Shown here: positions 1-6,124 of the stretch, piece after piece
Layout: each line of letters opens with the position of its first letter
Position numbering within the stretch: position 1 is the stretch's first letter
NCBI GenBank assembly: GCA_015523055.1
Contig: WALD01000023.1
Location: forward strand, 1 to 11,083
DNA from: Candidatus Altarchaeota archaeon
GTDB lineage: Archaea > Altiarchaeota > Altiarchaeia > IMC4 > QMZM01
DNA: 11,083 nucleotides
Direction of reading: 5' to 3'
Translations under genes and position numbers: made by a program
The notes under the pieces: generated by a model
Databases searched by the model: none
What the model was told of the DNA's origin: nothing
Seen by the model: only the letters and a program-made list of their open reading frames with translations

Positions 1-2
1 AA

Positions 3-1604
3 TTCATTGAGGTTTCGGGGGTTGGCTACAGCACAAAGGGGGAATTCACAAGGGGGGGTAACACAGTAAACCCTAAAGAGATAATTCCCCTCTTGAGGGC
101 GGGATTTCTCTGTAATAATTCAAAAACGGGGTATGACGAGGATGGAAACGAAAGATTTCTTGGCGATCCAACCGAAACAGCTCTCCTGATTTCCGGTATC
201 AAGGCGGGGCTGGATAAGAAAAGGCTTGAAAAGGAGTATAAAAGGATTGATGAAATTCCTTTCTCTTCCCGGAGAAAGATGATGAGCACAATTCATGATT
301 GCAAAGAAGGCAGGGTTGCATTCGTGAAGGGTGCTCCTGAGGTTGTTCTGGATTCCTGCAACAGAGTCTATGAAAAGGGTGTTGTAAAGAACCTGACTGA
401 TGAAATGAGGGAGGACATACTTAAAGCCAATGAAAAGCTAGCCAGTGATGCTCTGAGAGTTATAGCAATAGCCTACAAGGCTGAACCCCTTGGTGATAAT
501 GTGGAGGAGAATCTGATTTTCCTGGGGCTTCAGGGTATGATAGACCCACCCCGGACAGAGGTTAAGCAGGCCATCAATGACTGTAAGAGTGCGGGAATAA
601 GGGTTATTATGATTACTGGGGATAATGTGATGACGGCCAGGGCGATCGCCAGTGAGCTTGGAATAGGAACAAAATCTATGGAGGGTAAGAATCTTGATGA
701 CCTCTCCAACGAGGAATTGAGAAAAAGGGTTGAGGAGGTTGATATCTTTGCCAGAGTTTCCCCCGGACACAAGTACAGGATTCTGCATGCCCTTAGAGAA
801 AACGGTCATGTTGTTGCAATGACAGGGGATGGGGTAAATGATGCTCCCGCCATTAAGGCATCGGATGTTGGGATATCCATGGGAATAAGAGGGACAGACG
901 TTGCAAAGCAGACATCTGATATAATCCTTCTTGATGATAACTTTGCTACAATAAGGAATGCGATAGAGGAGGGGAGACGAATATTCGACAATGTGAGGAA
1001 ATTCGTAAACTATCTGCTCTCGTGCAATCTGGGGGAGGTGCTTATTGTTTTTATAGCATCGTTTCCCTTCATTCTCGGAAGGCCGGTTATAGTCCTGACT
1101 GCCGTGCAGCTTCTCTGGATTAATCTCCTGACAGATGGCCTTCCTGCCCTGGCCCTGGGTGTTGATCCTGCCGAGCCGGATATTCTCAAGAGAAAACCGA
1201 GGAGCAGGAGTGAAAGAGTAATAAACAGAGATATTGCATATTCTATAATCTTCATAGGGGTGGCGATCAGCGTGATAGTTCTACTGCTGTTCTATGAAGC
1301 GAATCCATTGGAAAATATCGCAAAGGCCCAGACAATTGCATTCACCTCTCTGATTGTCTTTGAGCTTGTCAGGGTGCAGGTTATAAGACAGAAGGAGAAG
1401 CTGAGTATCTTCTCCAACAAATACCTGATACTTGCCCTTGCAATCTCCCTGCTCCTCCAGCTCATGGTTCTCTATACGCCACTAGCGGGCTACTTTAAAG
1501 TAATTCCCCTTGACATTGGCGAATGGATCAGAATTCTTGCCGGGCTTCTCGTATTCTATGTCTTGAGTCTAATATTCGGAGCCGTAGTCAAGGGGGCCAG
1601 ATGA
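3..1604 (+). CDS. P2-type cation (Ca2+-type) transporting ATPase, C-terminal part, 5' truncated by window
   Basis: The frame is open from base 3, so the gene enters from outside the window; the first in-frame start-like codon (TTG at 93) is internal. The visible 533 residues begin just after where the DKTGT phosphorylation motif should lie. Numbering from base 3, seen motifs are GDPTE (54-58) and KGAPE (109-113) of the nucleotide-binding domain, DPPR (181-184), TGDN (205-208) and the hinge TGDGVNDAPA (274-283). Six hydrophobic helices follow, matching M5-M10. M5 carries NLGE (342-345) and M6 carries NLLTDG (374-379), which align with the SERCA/PMR1 calcium-site residues (Glu in M5; Asn, Thr, Asp in M6); M8 also has a Glu in VFELV. 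From family knowledge this is an ATP-driven cation pump in the cytoplasmic membrane, most likely for Ca2+, less likely Mn2+. Its TGA overlaps the pdxT start. Confidence 0.95.
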   Translation, partial: FIEVSGVGYSTKGEFTRGGNTVNPKEIIPLLRAGFLCNNSKTGYDEDGNERFLGDPTETALLISGIKAGLDKKRLEKEYKRIDEIPFSSRRKMMSTIHDCKEGRVAFVKGAPEVVLDSCNRVYEKGVVKNLTDEMREDILKANEKLASDALRVIAIAYKAEPLGDNVEENLIFLGLQGMIDPPRTEVKQAINDCKSAGIRVIMITGDNVMTARAIASELGIGTKSMEGKNLDDLSNEELRKRVEEVDIFARVSPGHKYRILHALRENGHVVAMTGDGVNDAPAIKASDVGISMGIRGTDVAKQTSDIILLDDNFATIRNAIEEGRRIFDNVRKFVNYLLSCNLGEVLIVFIASFPFILGRPVIVLTAVQLLWINLLTDGLPALALGVDPAEPDILKRKPRSRSERVINRDIAYSIIFIGVAISVIVLLLFYEANPLENIAKAQTIAFTSLIVFELVRVQVIRQKEKLSIFSNKYLILALAISLLLQLMVLYTPLAGYFKVIPLDIGEWIRILAGLLVFYVLSLIFGAVVKGAR

Positions 1605-2212
1605 TGAGAATTGGAATTCTCGCTTTGCAGGGAGATGTCTCGGAGCATTTGATTGCAATGAGGAATGCTATGAGGGGGATGAAGATTGATGGTGAGGTTC
1701 TTGAGGCTAAAAGAAGAGATGAGCTCAGAGACCTGGATTTCCTTGTGATTCCTGGGGGAGAGAGCACAGCAATAGGAAGGTTGATTACGGAGTATGGTAT
1801 TGATTCTGAGCTCAAGAAGCTTGTCAGGAAGGGAATTCCCGTCATGGGCACCTGCGCAGGGCTCGTCCTTCTATCCAAAGGGGGTGATGAGGAGGTCAGG
1901 AGGTCAGGTCAGCCGTTACTGGGACTGATGGATATCCGGGTCAAAAGGAACGCCTTCGGCAGGCAGAGGGAGAGCTTTGAGATTGATGTGGGTATAACGG
2001 CTCTTGGGAGGGAACCCTATCACGCCGTCTTTATAAGGGACCCCGCCATAGAGGAGGCAGGTGATGGGGTGGATGTTCTGGCGAGGGTTGAGAACAGGAT
2101 AGTCATGGCGAGACAACATCGTATCCTTGCTGTTGCCTTCCATCCTGAATTAACAATGGATTCAAGGGTTCATGAATATTTTCTTGGGATGAAGAATGAG
2201 GATTCCGGATGA
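1601..2212 (+). CDS. pdxT: Pyridoxal 5'-phosphate synthase glutaminase subunit PdxT
   Basis: This is a class I glutamine amidotransferase of 203 residues, the usual PdxT length. It hydrolyses glutamine and passes ammonia to PdxS, which makes pyridoxal 5'-phosphate from ribose 5-phosphate and glyceraldehyde 3-phosphate in the cytoplasm. Seen motifs are GILALQGDVSEH at the N terminus, PGGEST (51-56), the nucleophile Cys85 in GTCAGL, the RNAFGRQ loop (116-122), and the His181/Glu183 pair in FHPELTMD, so the Cys-His-Glu triad is intact. Two starts are possible, ATG at 1601 or ATG at 1604; the first overlaps the ATPase stop as ATGATGA, suggesting translational coupling, with a G-rich stretch (1592-1596) as a weak ribosome site. 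An in-frame ATG at 1523 lies inside the ATPase gene and adds an unrelated sequence, so it was not chosen. No pdxS lies in the window. Confidence 0.97.
   Translation: MMRIGILALQGDVSEHLIAMRNAMRGMKIDGEVLEAKRRDELRDLDFLVIPGGESTAIGRLITEYGIDSELKKLVRKGIPVMGTCAGLVLLSKGGDEEVRRSGQPLLGLMDIRVKRNAFGRQRESFEIDVGITALGREPYHAVFIRDPAIEEAGDGVDVLARVENRIVMARQHRILAVAFHPELTMDSRVHEYFLGMKNEDSG
1891..1911 (+). repeat. Short direct repeat GGAGGTCA x2 plus partial copy
   Basis: Within pdxT, GGAGGTCA occurs twice back to back (1891-1898, 1899-1906), followed by a partial GGTCA. It encodes the linker EVRRSGQ between the nucleophile elbow and the PLLGLMD strand, a surface region of variable length in PdxT. It looks like a small slippage tract, not a mobile repeat. 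Confidence 0.5.
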
Positions 2213-2738
2213 ATTAGGGCTCAGGAGGGGATGGATCTATGAGGTTATTCTAACTGTCTCAGGAAATGCGTCTCCGGTGGGGATTCTCACTACGGATTTT
2301 GAGAGCATTGAGATGGATATCTACAAAACCTCCACGGTGTGTAAGGATATACTGGAGGACGGGAGATATGTGATTAATTTTGTTGACGATATAGGGATTT
2401 TTTATAATTCCGTTTTTGAAAAGCAGATGCTTGAATTTGAGGGCAATCACCTAAAGGATGCAGATGCATTCATTGAGCTTGATTTGAGGAAAACGAGGGA
2501 TATGGGGAACAGGATAAGAATTAATGCAATTCCAACCGGGTTCAGGGTTATCAAAACCCCGGTGCTGGTCAATCGCGCCAGGTATCTATCCCTCGAAAGC
2601 CTCATAGCCCGGACAAAGATCCCTCACGTCTCTGGGGAGGAGAGAGAATTCCTTGAGAGAAAGATTCGGGAGAATCTCAGGGTGGGCAGAAGGGTTGCCC
2701 CCGGGTCAGAATTCGAGAGAATTCTTGAGAAACTATAG
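2196..2738 (+). CDS. DUF447 (COG2457-type) FMN-binding split-barrel-like protein
   Basis: The 180-residue product resembles the archaeal DUF447 family. The N-terminal half (GWIYEVILTVSGNASPVGI, then the SSTVCKDILEDGRYVINFVDD-like block, which here reads KTSTVCKDIL from residue 44) is the typical start of these proteins, whose known structures have a flavin-reductase-like FMN-binding split barrel. The C-terminal part (about 120-180) is helical, with an arginine-rich ARYLSLESLIARTKI segment common in the family. The enzymatic role is not established. The ATG at 2196 overlaps pdxT by 17 nt and no in-frame alternative fits better. The stop lies 2 nt from the stop of the convergent membrane-protein gene. 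I recall DUF447 genes near methanopterin-synthesis genes in methylotrophic bacteria, and mptG is about 0.9 kb away here, so a role in that pathway is a reasonable inference. Confidence 0.85.
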   Translation: MRIPDELGLRRGWIYEVILTVSGNASPVGILTTDFESIEMDIYKTSTVCKDILEDGRYVINFVDDIGIFYNSVFEKQMLEFEGNHLKDADAFIELDLRKTRDMGNRIRINAIPTGFRVIKTPVLVNRARYLSLESLIARTKIPHVSGEEREFLERKIRENLRVGRRVAPGSEFERILEKL

Positions 2739-2740
2739 GG

Positions 2741-3589
2741 CTATTTCGTTCTGTCCAGATAGAGGTAAGAATACCATACCGTTGACAGCGGTGCCATGAC
2801 TACAAGGGAGAATGCCAGTGACACCAGCGAGATTATAATGCTCAGAATTATTCCAATGAGGGGTAACAACCCAACAATGAACTGAATCACATTAAATATC
2901 AGTAAGGCCGCTATTGACAGCACCGTAATGATGAGCCATAGCAGGAAAACATGCAGTTTGTTGTTTAGGAAGAACTCGACTCCCTTCTTTACCCCCTCCA
3001 CAGCTCCAAGATCTGAGATTACGATGGCGTATGGAACAATCGTTAGTGAAAGTCCAAGCACAATAAGGGCTAAAAGCGAGATTAATGCCCATATTATAAC
3101 CAGAAGAATAGAAAGCATAGAATTTGACTGCAAGACCCCAATCGCCAGCGGAATGCCTATGAAGATTCCCATGAGCAGTATCAATAAACCAGAGGTCATT
3201 AATATAATTATCAGCGAGGCAAGGAAGAGGTTGATGAATTTTCTCCTGCCGTAGTCCACCATATCATCAAGATTCGGTTTCTTCTGCTCTACTGCCTTCC
3301 CTGCCATCCCTATCGCCCCTGCCGAGAAGAATGAGGATATCAGACCGGTCAATAGGATTAATCCTACTACGGCTGCTACAAGGAGTATTATATCCATCAT
3401 GCCTATCCTACCGAGTCCGACCATACCAGATGCGAGCATCGTCAGGGGCAGGAACATCAAGACTATGCCAAAGATTATAACGACTACAGCGGTGAGAACA
3501 AAACTCAGGATGAAGGGTACGGACAGGATAAGGTTTTTCCTCCATATTCCCCAGCCATTCCTCAGGATATCCTCCAGTTTTCTGGCCAT
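2741..3589 (-). CDS. Polytopic membrane protein, unknown function (archaeal DUF7847/GDPD-membrane-domain-like)
   Basis: The 282-residue protein is almost wholly hydrophobic, with about six membrane helices near residues 21-52, 64-92, 118-148, 160-190, 213-238 and 242-275. A short amphipathic N terminus (ARKLEDILRNGWGIWRKN) precedes them. The segment after helix 4, VISDLGAVEGVKKGVEFFLNNK, matches the pattern seen in archaeal membrane families related to the glycerophosphodiester phosphodiesterase membrane domain, where a D-L-G-x-x-E-G/A-x-K-x-G/S stretch joins two helices. No catalytic motif is visible, so no activity is assigned. The ATG at 3589 lies 4 nt after the mptG stop with no separate ribosome site, so translation is probably coupled to mptG. 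The family link is from memory of the pattern and is less certain than the membrane topology. Confidence 0.85.
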   Translation of the reverse strand: MARKLEDILRNGWGIWRKNLILSVPFILSFVLTAVVVIIFGIVLMFLPLTMLASGMVGLGRIGMMDIILLVAAVVGLILLTGLISSFFSAGAIGMAGKAVEQKKPNLDDMVDYGRRKFINLFLASLIIILMTSGLLILLMGIFIGIPLAIGVLQSNSMLSILLVIIWALISLLALIVLGLSLTIVPYAIVISDLGAVEGVKKGVEFFLNNKLHVFLLWLIITVLSIAALLIFNVIQFIVGLLPLIGIILSIIISLVSLAFSLVVMAPLSTVWYSYLYLDRTK

Positions 3590-3593
3590 GTTA

Positions 3594-4559
3594 CTAATAT
3601 TTGTTTTGACTATAAATACCTACCTCTGCCCCTGAATTATTCGCCCTTGTGGTTATAACCTCTCCACCGATGCTCTTCTTCTGCATGAATTCCCTCACCA
3701 GAGATTCCTTTTCCCCCGCCTCTTTATCCTCTATAACAGCATAGACCGAGGGACCCCATGAACTCTGCCCTGCACCATAGAATTCGTTATTCAGCATGAA
3801 TTCCACCAGTTGCTCCGACGCCCTCTCCCGATATATCCCCCTCTGGATGCCCCTGAAGAAGAGACCGACCTTCCTGTCAATCTCCGTGAGGGAATGACCA
3901 AATCCCTCTATGTCCTTTTCAATCAGAGCCGGGAGGAGTTTGAGTTGCAGCAGACGGCATATATCCCCTGAGATTTCAGCCGGGGCGGGGGTTACCCTTT
4001 TGAGGAATTCCCTCTCCTCTCTGCCATGAACTGCTCTTTCTACCCGGGGGATCGCTATTATGAATCTCCAGTCCTCAGGGAATGGCTGTCTGAAGATGAC
4101 TGTTGGTACCTCTCCCCTGGCATTGACTCTCTGACCGGCATCAACTATAAAACCGCCATGCTCAAATGCAGATATACCGATACCTGAGAGGGATCCCCTT
4201 CCGGCTATCCCTGCGATTTCATTGATATTTGCATCAATACCATGCAGCTTTGTGATTGCCCTGCCTACCGACAACGACAGCTGTGTCCCGGAGCCAAGGC
4301 CGACATGGGAGGGAATTCTCTCAGTTATTCTTATCTCGATTTCGGGCTTAAGGTTATAATGAACAAAGAATTTCTGCACCAGTGAATTCACAATATCGTC
4401 CCCGCCTGTGATTCTCAGTTCGTCGGAGGGCATCGCCTCAAGAACGAAGCCCGGCTCTTCTACTGCAACCCCAATGGAGCCGTAGAGCCTTCCCAGATTG
4501 CCGGTAAGGTCAAGGATTCCCAGATGCAGTCTGGCCGGTGTTTTGATCCTGATACACAT
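3594..4559 (-). CDS. mptG: Beta-ribofuranosylaminobenzene 5'-phosphate synthase (GHMP superfamily)
   Basis: This enzyme condenses 4-hydroxybenzoate (or p-aminobenzoate in some organisms) with phosphoribosyl pyrophosphate, releasing CO2 and pyrophosphate. It commits the cell to making tetrahydromethanopterin, the C1 carrier of methanogens, Archaeoglobi and relatives. The 321-residue length fits the family. Seen are the N-terminal RIKTPARLHLGILDL strand, the GHMP glycine-rich loop PSHVGLGSGTQ (83-93), RGSLSGIGISAFEHGGFIVD (121-140), which is typical of this synthase rather than of kinases, and the C-terminal GAGQSSWGPSVYA (262-274). The ATG at 4559 has no Shine-Dalgarno; a TTTTAA element about 26 nt upstream would place transcription start near the ATG, suggesting a leaderless message. 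A membrane-protein gene follows at 4 nt. Its presence is the strongest clue to a C1-metabolising archaeon. Confidence 0.96.
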   Translation of the reverse strand: MCIRIKTPARLHLGILDLTGNLGRLYGSIGVAVEEPGFVLEAMPSDELRITGGDDIVNSLVQKFFVHYNLKPEIEIRITERIPSHVGLGSGTQLSLSVGRAITKLHGIDANINEIAGIAGRGSLSGIGISAFEHGGFIVDAGQRVNARGEVPTVIFRQPFPEDWRFIIAIPRVERAVHGREEREFLKRVTPAPAEISGDICRLLQLKLLPALIEKDIEGFGHSLTEIDRKVGLFFRGIQRGIYRERASEQLVEFMLNNEFYGAGQSSWGPSVYAVIEDKEAGEKESLVREFMQKKSIGGEVITTRANNSGAEVGIYSQNKY

Positions 4560-4713
4560 TACTATACTAATGGAGGATAGGTTAAAATGTCCTGTTGAAT
4601 AGTCTAATAATCTACGGCAGTCGGGTAGTGAGAAAGGGGGGCAGGTGGCGAAGTCAGGTAAATAGGGCTTTAGACCGTTTGGCTTATTCCTCTGGGAGGG
4701 TTTCCATGCCTGT
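4560..4713. other. 154-nt intergenic gap between GTPase gene and mptG; no RNA gene confirmed
   Basis: This gap must hold the end of the GTPase transcript or a link to mptG, and the mptG promoter. A stretch read on the plus strand (about 4640-4713) looks superficially like a tRNA-Leu: its ends can pair as GGCAGGT with GCCTGTC, and GAAGTCAGGTAAAT resembles a Leu D loop. However, the T arm lacks the invariant GTTCRA loop and the anticodon stem does not close, so it is not called as a tRNA. On the minus strand, neither a C/D box pair nor a recognised riboswitch was found. A G-rich run (4637-4642) is present. No ORF with credible signals was seen. Confidence 0.4.
4580..4592 (-). promoter_or_regulatory. 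Candidate TATA element for mptG
   Basis: The minus-strand sequence GGACATTTTAACC contains a TTTTAA core about 26 nt upstream of the mptG ATG. Archaeal TATA boxes lie about 25 nt before the start site, so the message could be leaderless, which agrees with the lack of a Shine-Dalgarno there. The match to the TATA consensus is partial, and no strong purine-rich BRE is seen. Confidence 0.3.
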
Positions 4714-5883
4714 CTATCGTCCTGTTAGAACCTTAATGATATCCCCGTCACTCAATCGATGCTCTTTTCCGACCTTCATCCTGGTCCTGCAGTCTATCGC
4801 CCCGATGAATTTATTTCCTATGTCTGTATGCACCCGGTAGGCCAGGTCCAGTGCTGTGCTTCCCTCTGGCAGGATGTAGGCATCAGGGAGAACATTACCC
4901 CTGTTGTCCGTAAATTTGCTCTCATTCTCTACTGGATAGACAACTATCTGCTTCAGGAGTCCAAAAACTGCGGTATTTATGCAATTCTGAATTCCGGTGG
5001 AGTTGTATTTATTCAGGACATTGTTCTGAATGAATTCCAGTGCCCTTCTCTGTCTTTCATCAACATCCCTCAGTATCTTGAATTCTTTATCTCCCGGAAG
5101 ATAGCTTATTATACCTGATTTCTCAGCCTGTCTCAGGGCAAGCTCCGCCTCTGCAGATACCGGGATCATATCATACCGCTCTCTGAGTGTTTCAAAATTC
5201 CCCGGGTCCAGGTCAATCTTATTTGCTGCAATAAGGATTGGCTTTGAGATATTCCTCAATCTTGTTGCAAATTCCTTAATCTGGGAATCGCTCCACTCGG
5301 TAGATTCCGTCAGTCCGGACATCTTTACTGCCTCTCCAACCTGCTTCTCATTAATCCCAAGACCGGACAGCTGTTCTGCCAGTTCAATAATCAGATCTTT
5401 GTGGCTATGCTTCGCTTTATTATAAATTCTACCCCAATTCTTCCTCAGAATTCCATAGAACCAGAGGTCTATCTCCTCCTCCAGGAATTTTATGTCCTTT
5501 TCAGGCTCGTATCCTCTGGTAACCTCACCTCTCTCATTAGTTCTTCCTGAGATGTCAATTATATGGATAAGGGCATCTGCCTGCCTGAGGTCATCAAGAA
5601 AACGATTCCCAAGCCCTTTGCCCTCATGGGCTCCCGGAACGAGACCCGCGACGTCTATCACCCTTACTGGAATGAATCTATTCTTCTCTTTGCAGACAGA
5701 ATTCTTTGGGTTACATTCAAGAGAGAGAGATCTGCAGGCGCATTCCTTCCTTACGTACCCAACCCCTATATTTGCCTTGATGGTTGTAAAAGGGAAGTTC
5801 GCTATTTCTGCATCTGCCAGAGTAAGTGCTTTGAAGAATGTTGACTTCCCGACATTTGGCTTTCCGACAATACCGATTTCCAT
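4714..5883 (-). CDS. YchF/Obg-like GTP/ATP-binding protein with TGS domain (archaeal form)
   Basis: The 389-residue protein belongs to the translation-factor-class P-loop GTPases, near YchF/OLA1, which associate with ribosomes; the archaeal branch has no firmly known role. Seen are G1 GKPNVGKST (7-15), G2 PFTT (31-34), G3 DVAGLVPGAHEGKGLG (77-92), G4 NKID (221-224) and G5 with S-A (243-244). A helical insert lies at about 125-210, and a C-terminal TGS domain runs from about 315 to 389 (LPEGSTALDLAYRVH, then SDGDIIKVL). G4 is the GTP-type NKxD, so GTP is the likely nucleotide, unlike ATP-preferring bacterial YchF. A Cys set (48, 50, 57, 64) sits in the insert after G2, as in archaeal relatives, and could bind metal. 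GGAGAGGTG (5894-5902) lies 10 nt before the ATG and fixes the start. mptG lies 154 nt downstream. Confidence 0.95.
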   Translation of the reverse strand: MEIGIVGKPNVGKSTFFKALTLADAEIANFPFTTIKANIGVGYVRKECACRSLSLECNPKNSVCKEKNRFIPVRVIDVAGLVPGAHEGKGLGNRFLDDLRQADALIHIIDISGRTNERGEVTRGYEPEKDIKFLEEEIDLWFYGILRKNWGRIYNKAKHSHKDLIIELAEQLSGLGINEKQVGEAVKMSGLTESTEWSDSQIKEFATRLRNISKPILIAANKIDLDPGNFETLRERYDMIPVSAEAELALRQAEKSGIISYLPGDKEFKILRDVDERQRRALEFIQNNVLNKYNSTGIQNCINTAVFGLLKQIVVYPVENESKFTDNRGNVLPDAYILPEGSTALDLAYRVHTDIGNKFIGAIDCRTRMKVGKEHRLSDGDIIKVLTGR

Positions 5884-5893
5884 CTATAGCGAG

Positions 5894-5902
5894 CACCTCT
5901 CC
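5894..5902 (-). promoter_or_regulatory. Shine-Dalgarno of the GTPase gene
   Basis: GGAGAGGTG on the minus strand ends 10 nt before the ATG at 5883. It supports that ATG as start and implies that this message has a leader, in contrast to mptG. Confidence 0.6.
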
Positions 5903-5912
5903 TTTTTAAACG

Positions 5913-5929
5913 AAATTTTAAATTATAAT
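5913..5929 (-). promoter_or_regulatory. Candidate AT-rich promoter core upstream of the GTPase gene
   Basis: The minus strand carries an ATTATAATTTAAAAT stretch here. It resembles an archaeal TATA box, but a start site about 25 nt downstream would fall at the Shine-Dalgarno, so the true TATA may instead be TTAATATAAA at about 6024-6033, giving a leader of roughly 120 nt. The two cannot be told apart from sequence alone. Confidence 0.3.
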
Positions 5930-6021
5930 CCTGCTGATTGTGTCCATGATCTTACCCTAAGTTCGGCACTTATTATCAGGACTATGGGGATACCCGTAAA
6001 CAATAATAAATCCGTCAACAT
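5923..6021 (-). CDS. Possible 32-codon ORF with one hydrophobic segment (doubtful)
   Basis: An ATG at 6021 opens 32 codons in the same frame as the 24-codon ORF just upstream, from which it is separated by that ORF's TAA plus three codons. The product begins MLTDLLLFTG, continues with a hydrophobic run IPIVLIISAEL long enough for one short membrane segment, and ends with a polar tail containing VRSW. No ribosome site precedes the ATG, and its 3' end overlaps the AT-rich promoter region of the GTPase gene. It may be chance, or with the upstream ORF it may be the remnant of a longer gene broken by a nonsense codon. I do not recognise the sequence. Confidence 0.15.
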   Translation of the reverse strand: MLTDLLLFTGIPIVLIISAELRVRSWTQSAGL

Positions 6022-6030
6022 TTTTTTATA

Positions 6031-6105
6031 TTAACGCTGATCTTTATAGCACTTGATAGGATAAGGTTTTCTTGCATTAAATACATGACCTGCCACCTGA
6101 TCCAT
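6031..6105 (-). CDS. 24-residue small protein ORF with strong ribosome site, end of ABC operon
   Basis: Nineteen nucleotides after the stop of the last permease gene, AGGAGGTG (6112-6119) stands 6 nt before an ATG that opens 24 codons and ends in TAA. The predicted peptide starts MDQVAGHVFNA, is basic in its second half (three Lys and two Arg between residues 12 and 24), and has a PYPIKCY segment with one Cys (residue 19). It has no hydrophobic stretch, so it is neither a membrane peptide nor a signal peptide. Evidence for translation is only the ribosome site, which is better than those of the two permease genes, and the operon position. Possible roles are an exported or sensed peptide, or a small regulator of the transporter; both are guesses. 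It resembles no family I recognise. Confidence 0.4.
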   Translation of the reverse strand: MDQVAGHVFNARKPYPIKCYKDQR

Positions 6106-6111
6106 CTACTG

Positions 6112-6119
6112 CACCTCCT
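6112..6119 (-). promoter_or_regulatory. Near-perfect Shine-Dalgarno AGGAGGTG before the 24-codon ORF
   Basis: The minus-strand AGGAGGTG matches the anti-Shine-Dalgarno of archaeal 16S rRNA over eight bases, with an ideal 6-nt spacing to the ATG at 6105. It sits in the short gap after the permease stop, preceded by an A run, and serves no annotated gene other than the small ORF. Confidence 0.55.
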
Positions 6120-6124
6120 TTTTT

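Noticed and set aside
93..95. TTG at 93 as true start of the ATPase gene
   Set aside because: The frame is open to the window edge, and the upstream codons read as normal P-type ATPase sequence (VSGVGYSTKGEF), so the gene simply begins outside.
2709..2730. Direct repeat GAATTC-GAGA-GAATTC near the DUF447 stop as a regulatory site
   Set aside because: It lies inside coding sequence (EFERILEK) and is explained by the window-wide GAATTC excess; the convergent genes end here, so no promoter is expected.
4606..4625. Hairpin CTAC...GTAG in the gap as a terminator
   Set aside because: Only four pairs close a nine-base loop and no T tract follows on either strand, so a terminator is not supported.
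4640..4714. A functional tRNA-Leu gene on the plus strand
   Set aside because: The T arm lacks the GTTCRA loop and a closing stem, the anticodon stem has mismatches at its loop end, and no clear variable arm forms. Reported only as a weak finding.
4759..5118. 119-codon plus-strand ORF opposite the GTPase C terminus
   Set aside because: It is the antisense shadow of the TGS-domain region with no start signals or family pattern.
5492..6034. 180-codon plus-strand ORF across the GTPase start and the 5884-6030 gap
   Set aside because: It is mostly antisense to the strongly supported GTPase gene, shows no recognisable domain, and has no ribosome site.
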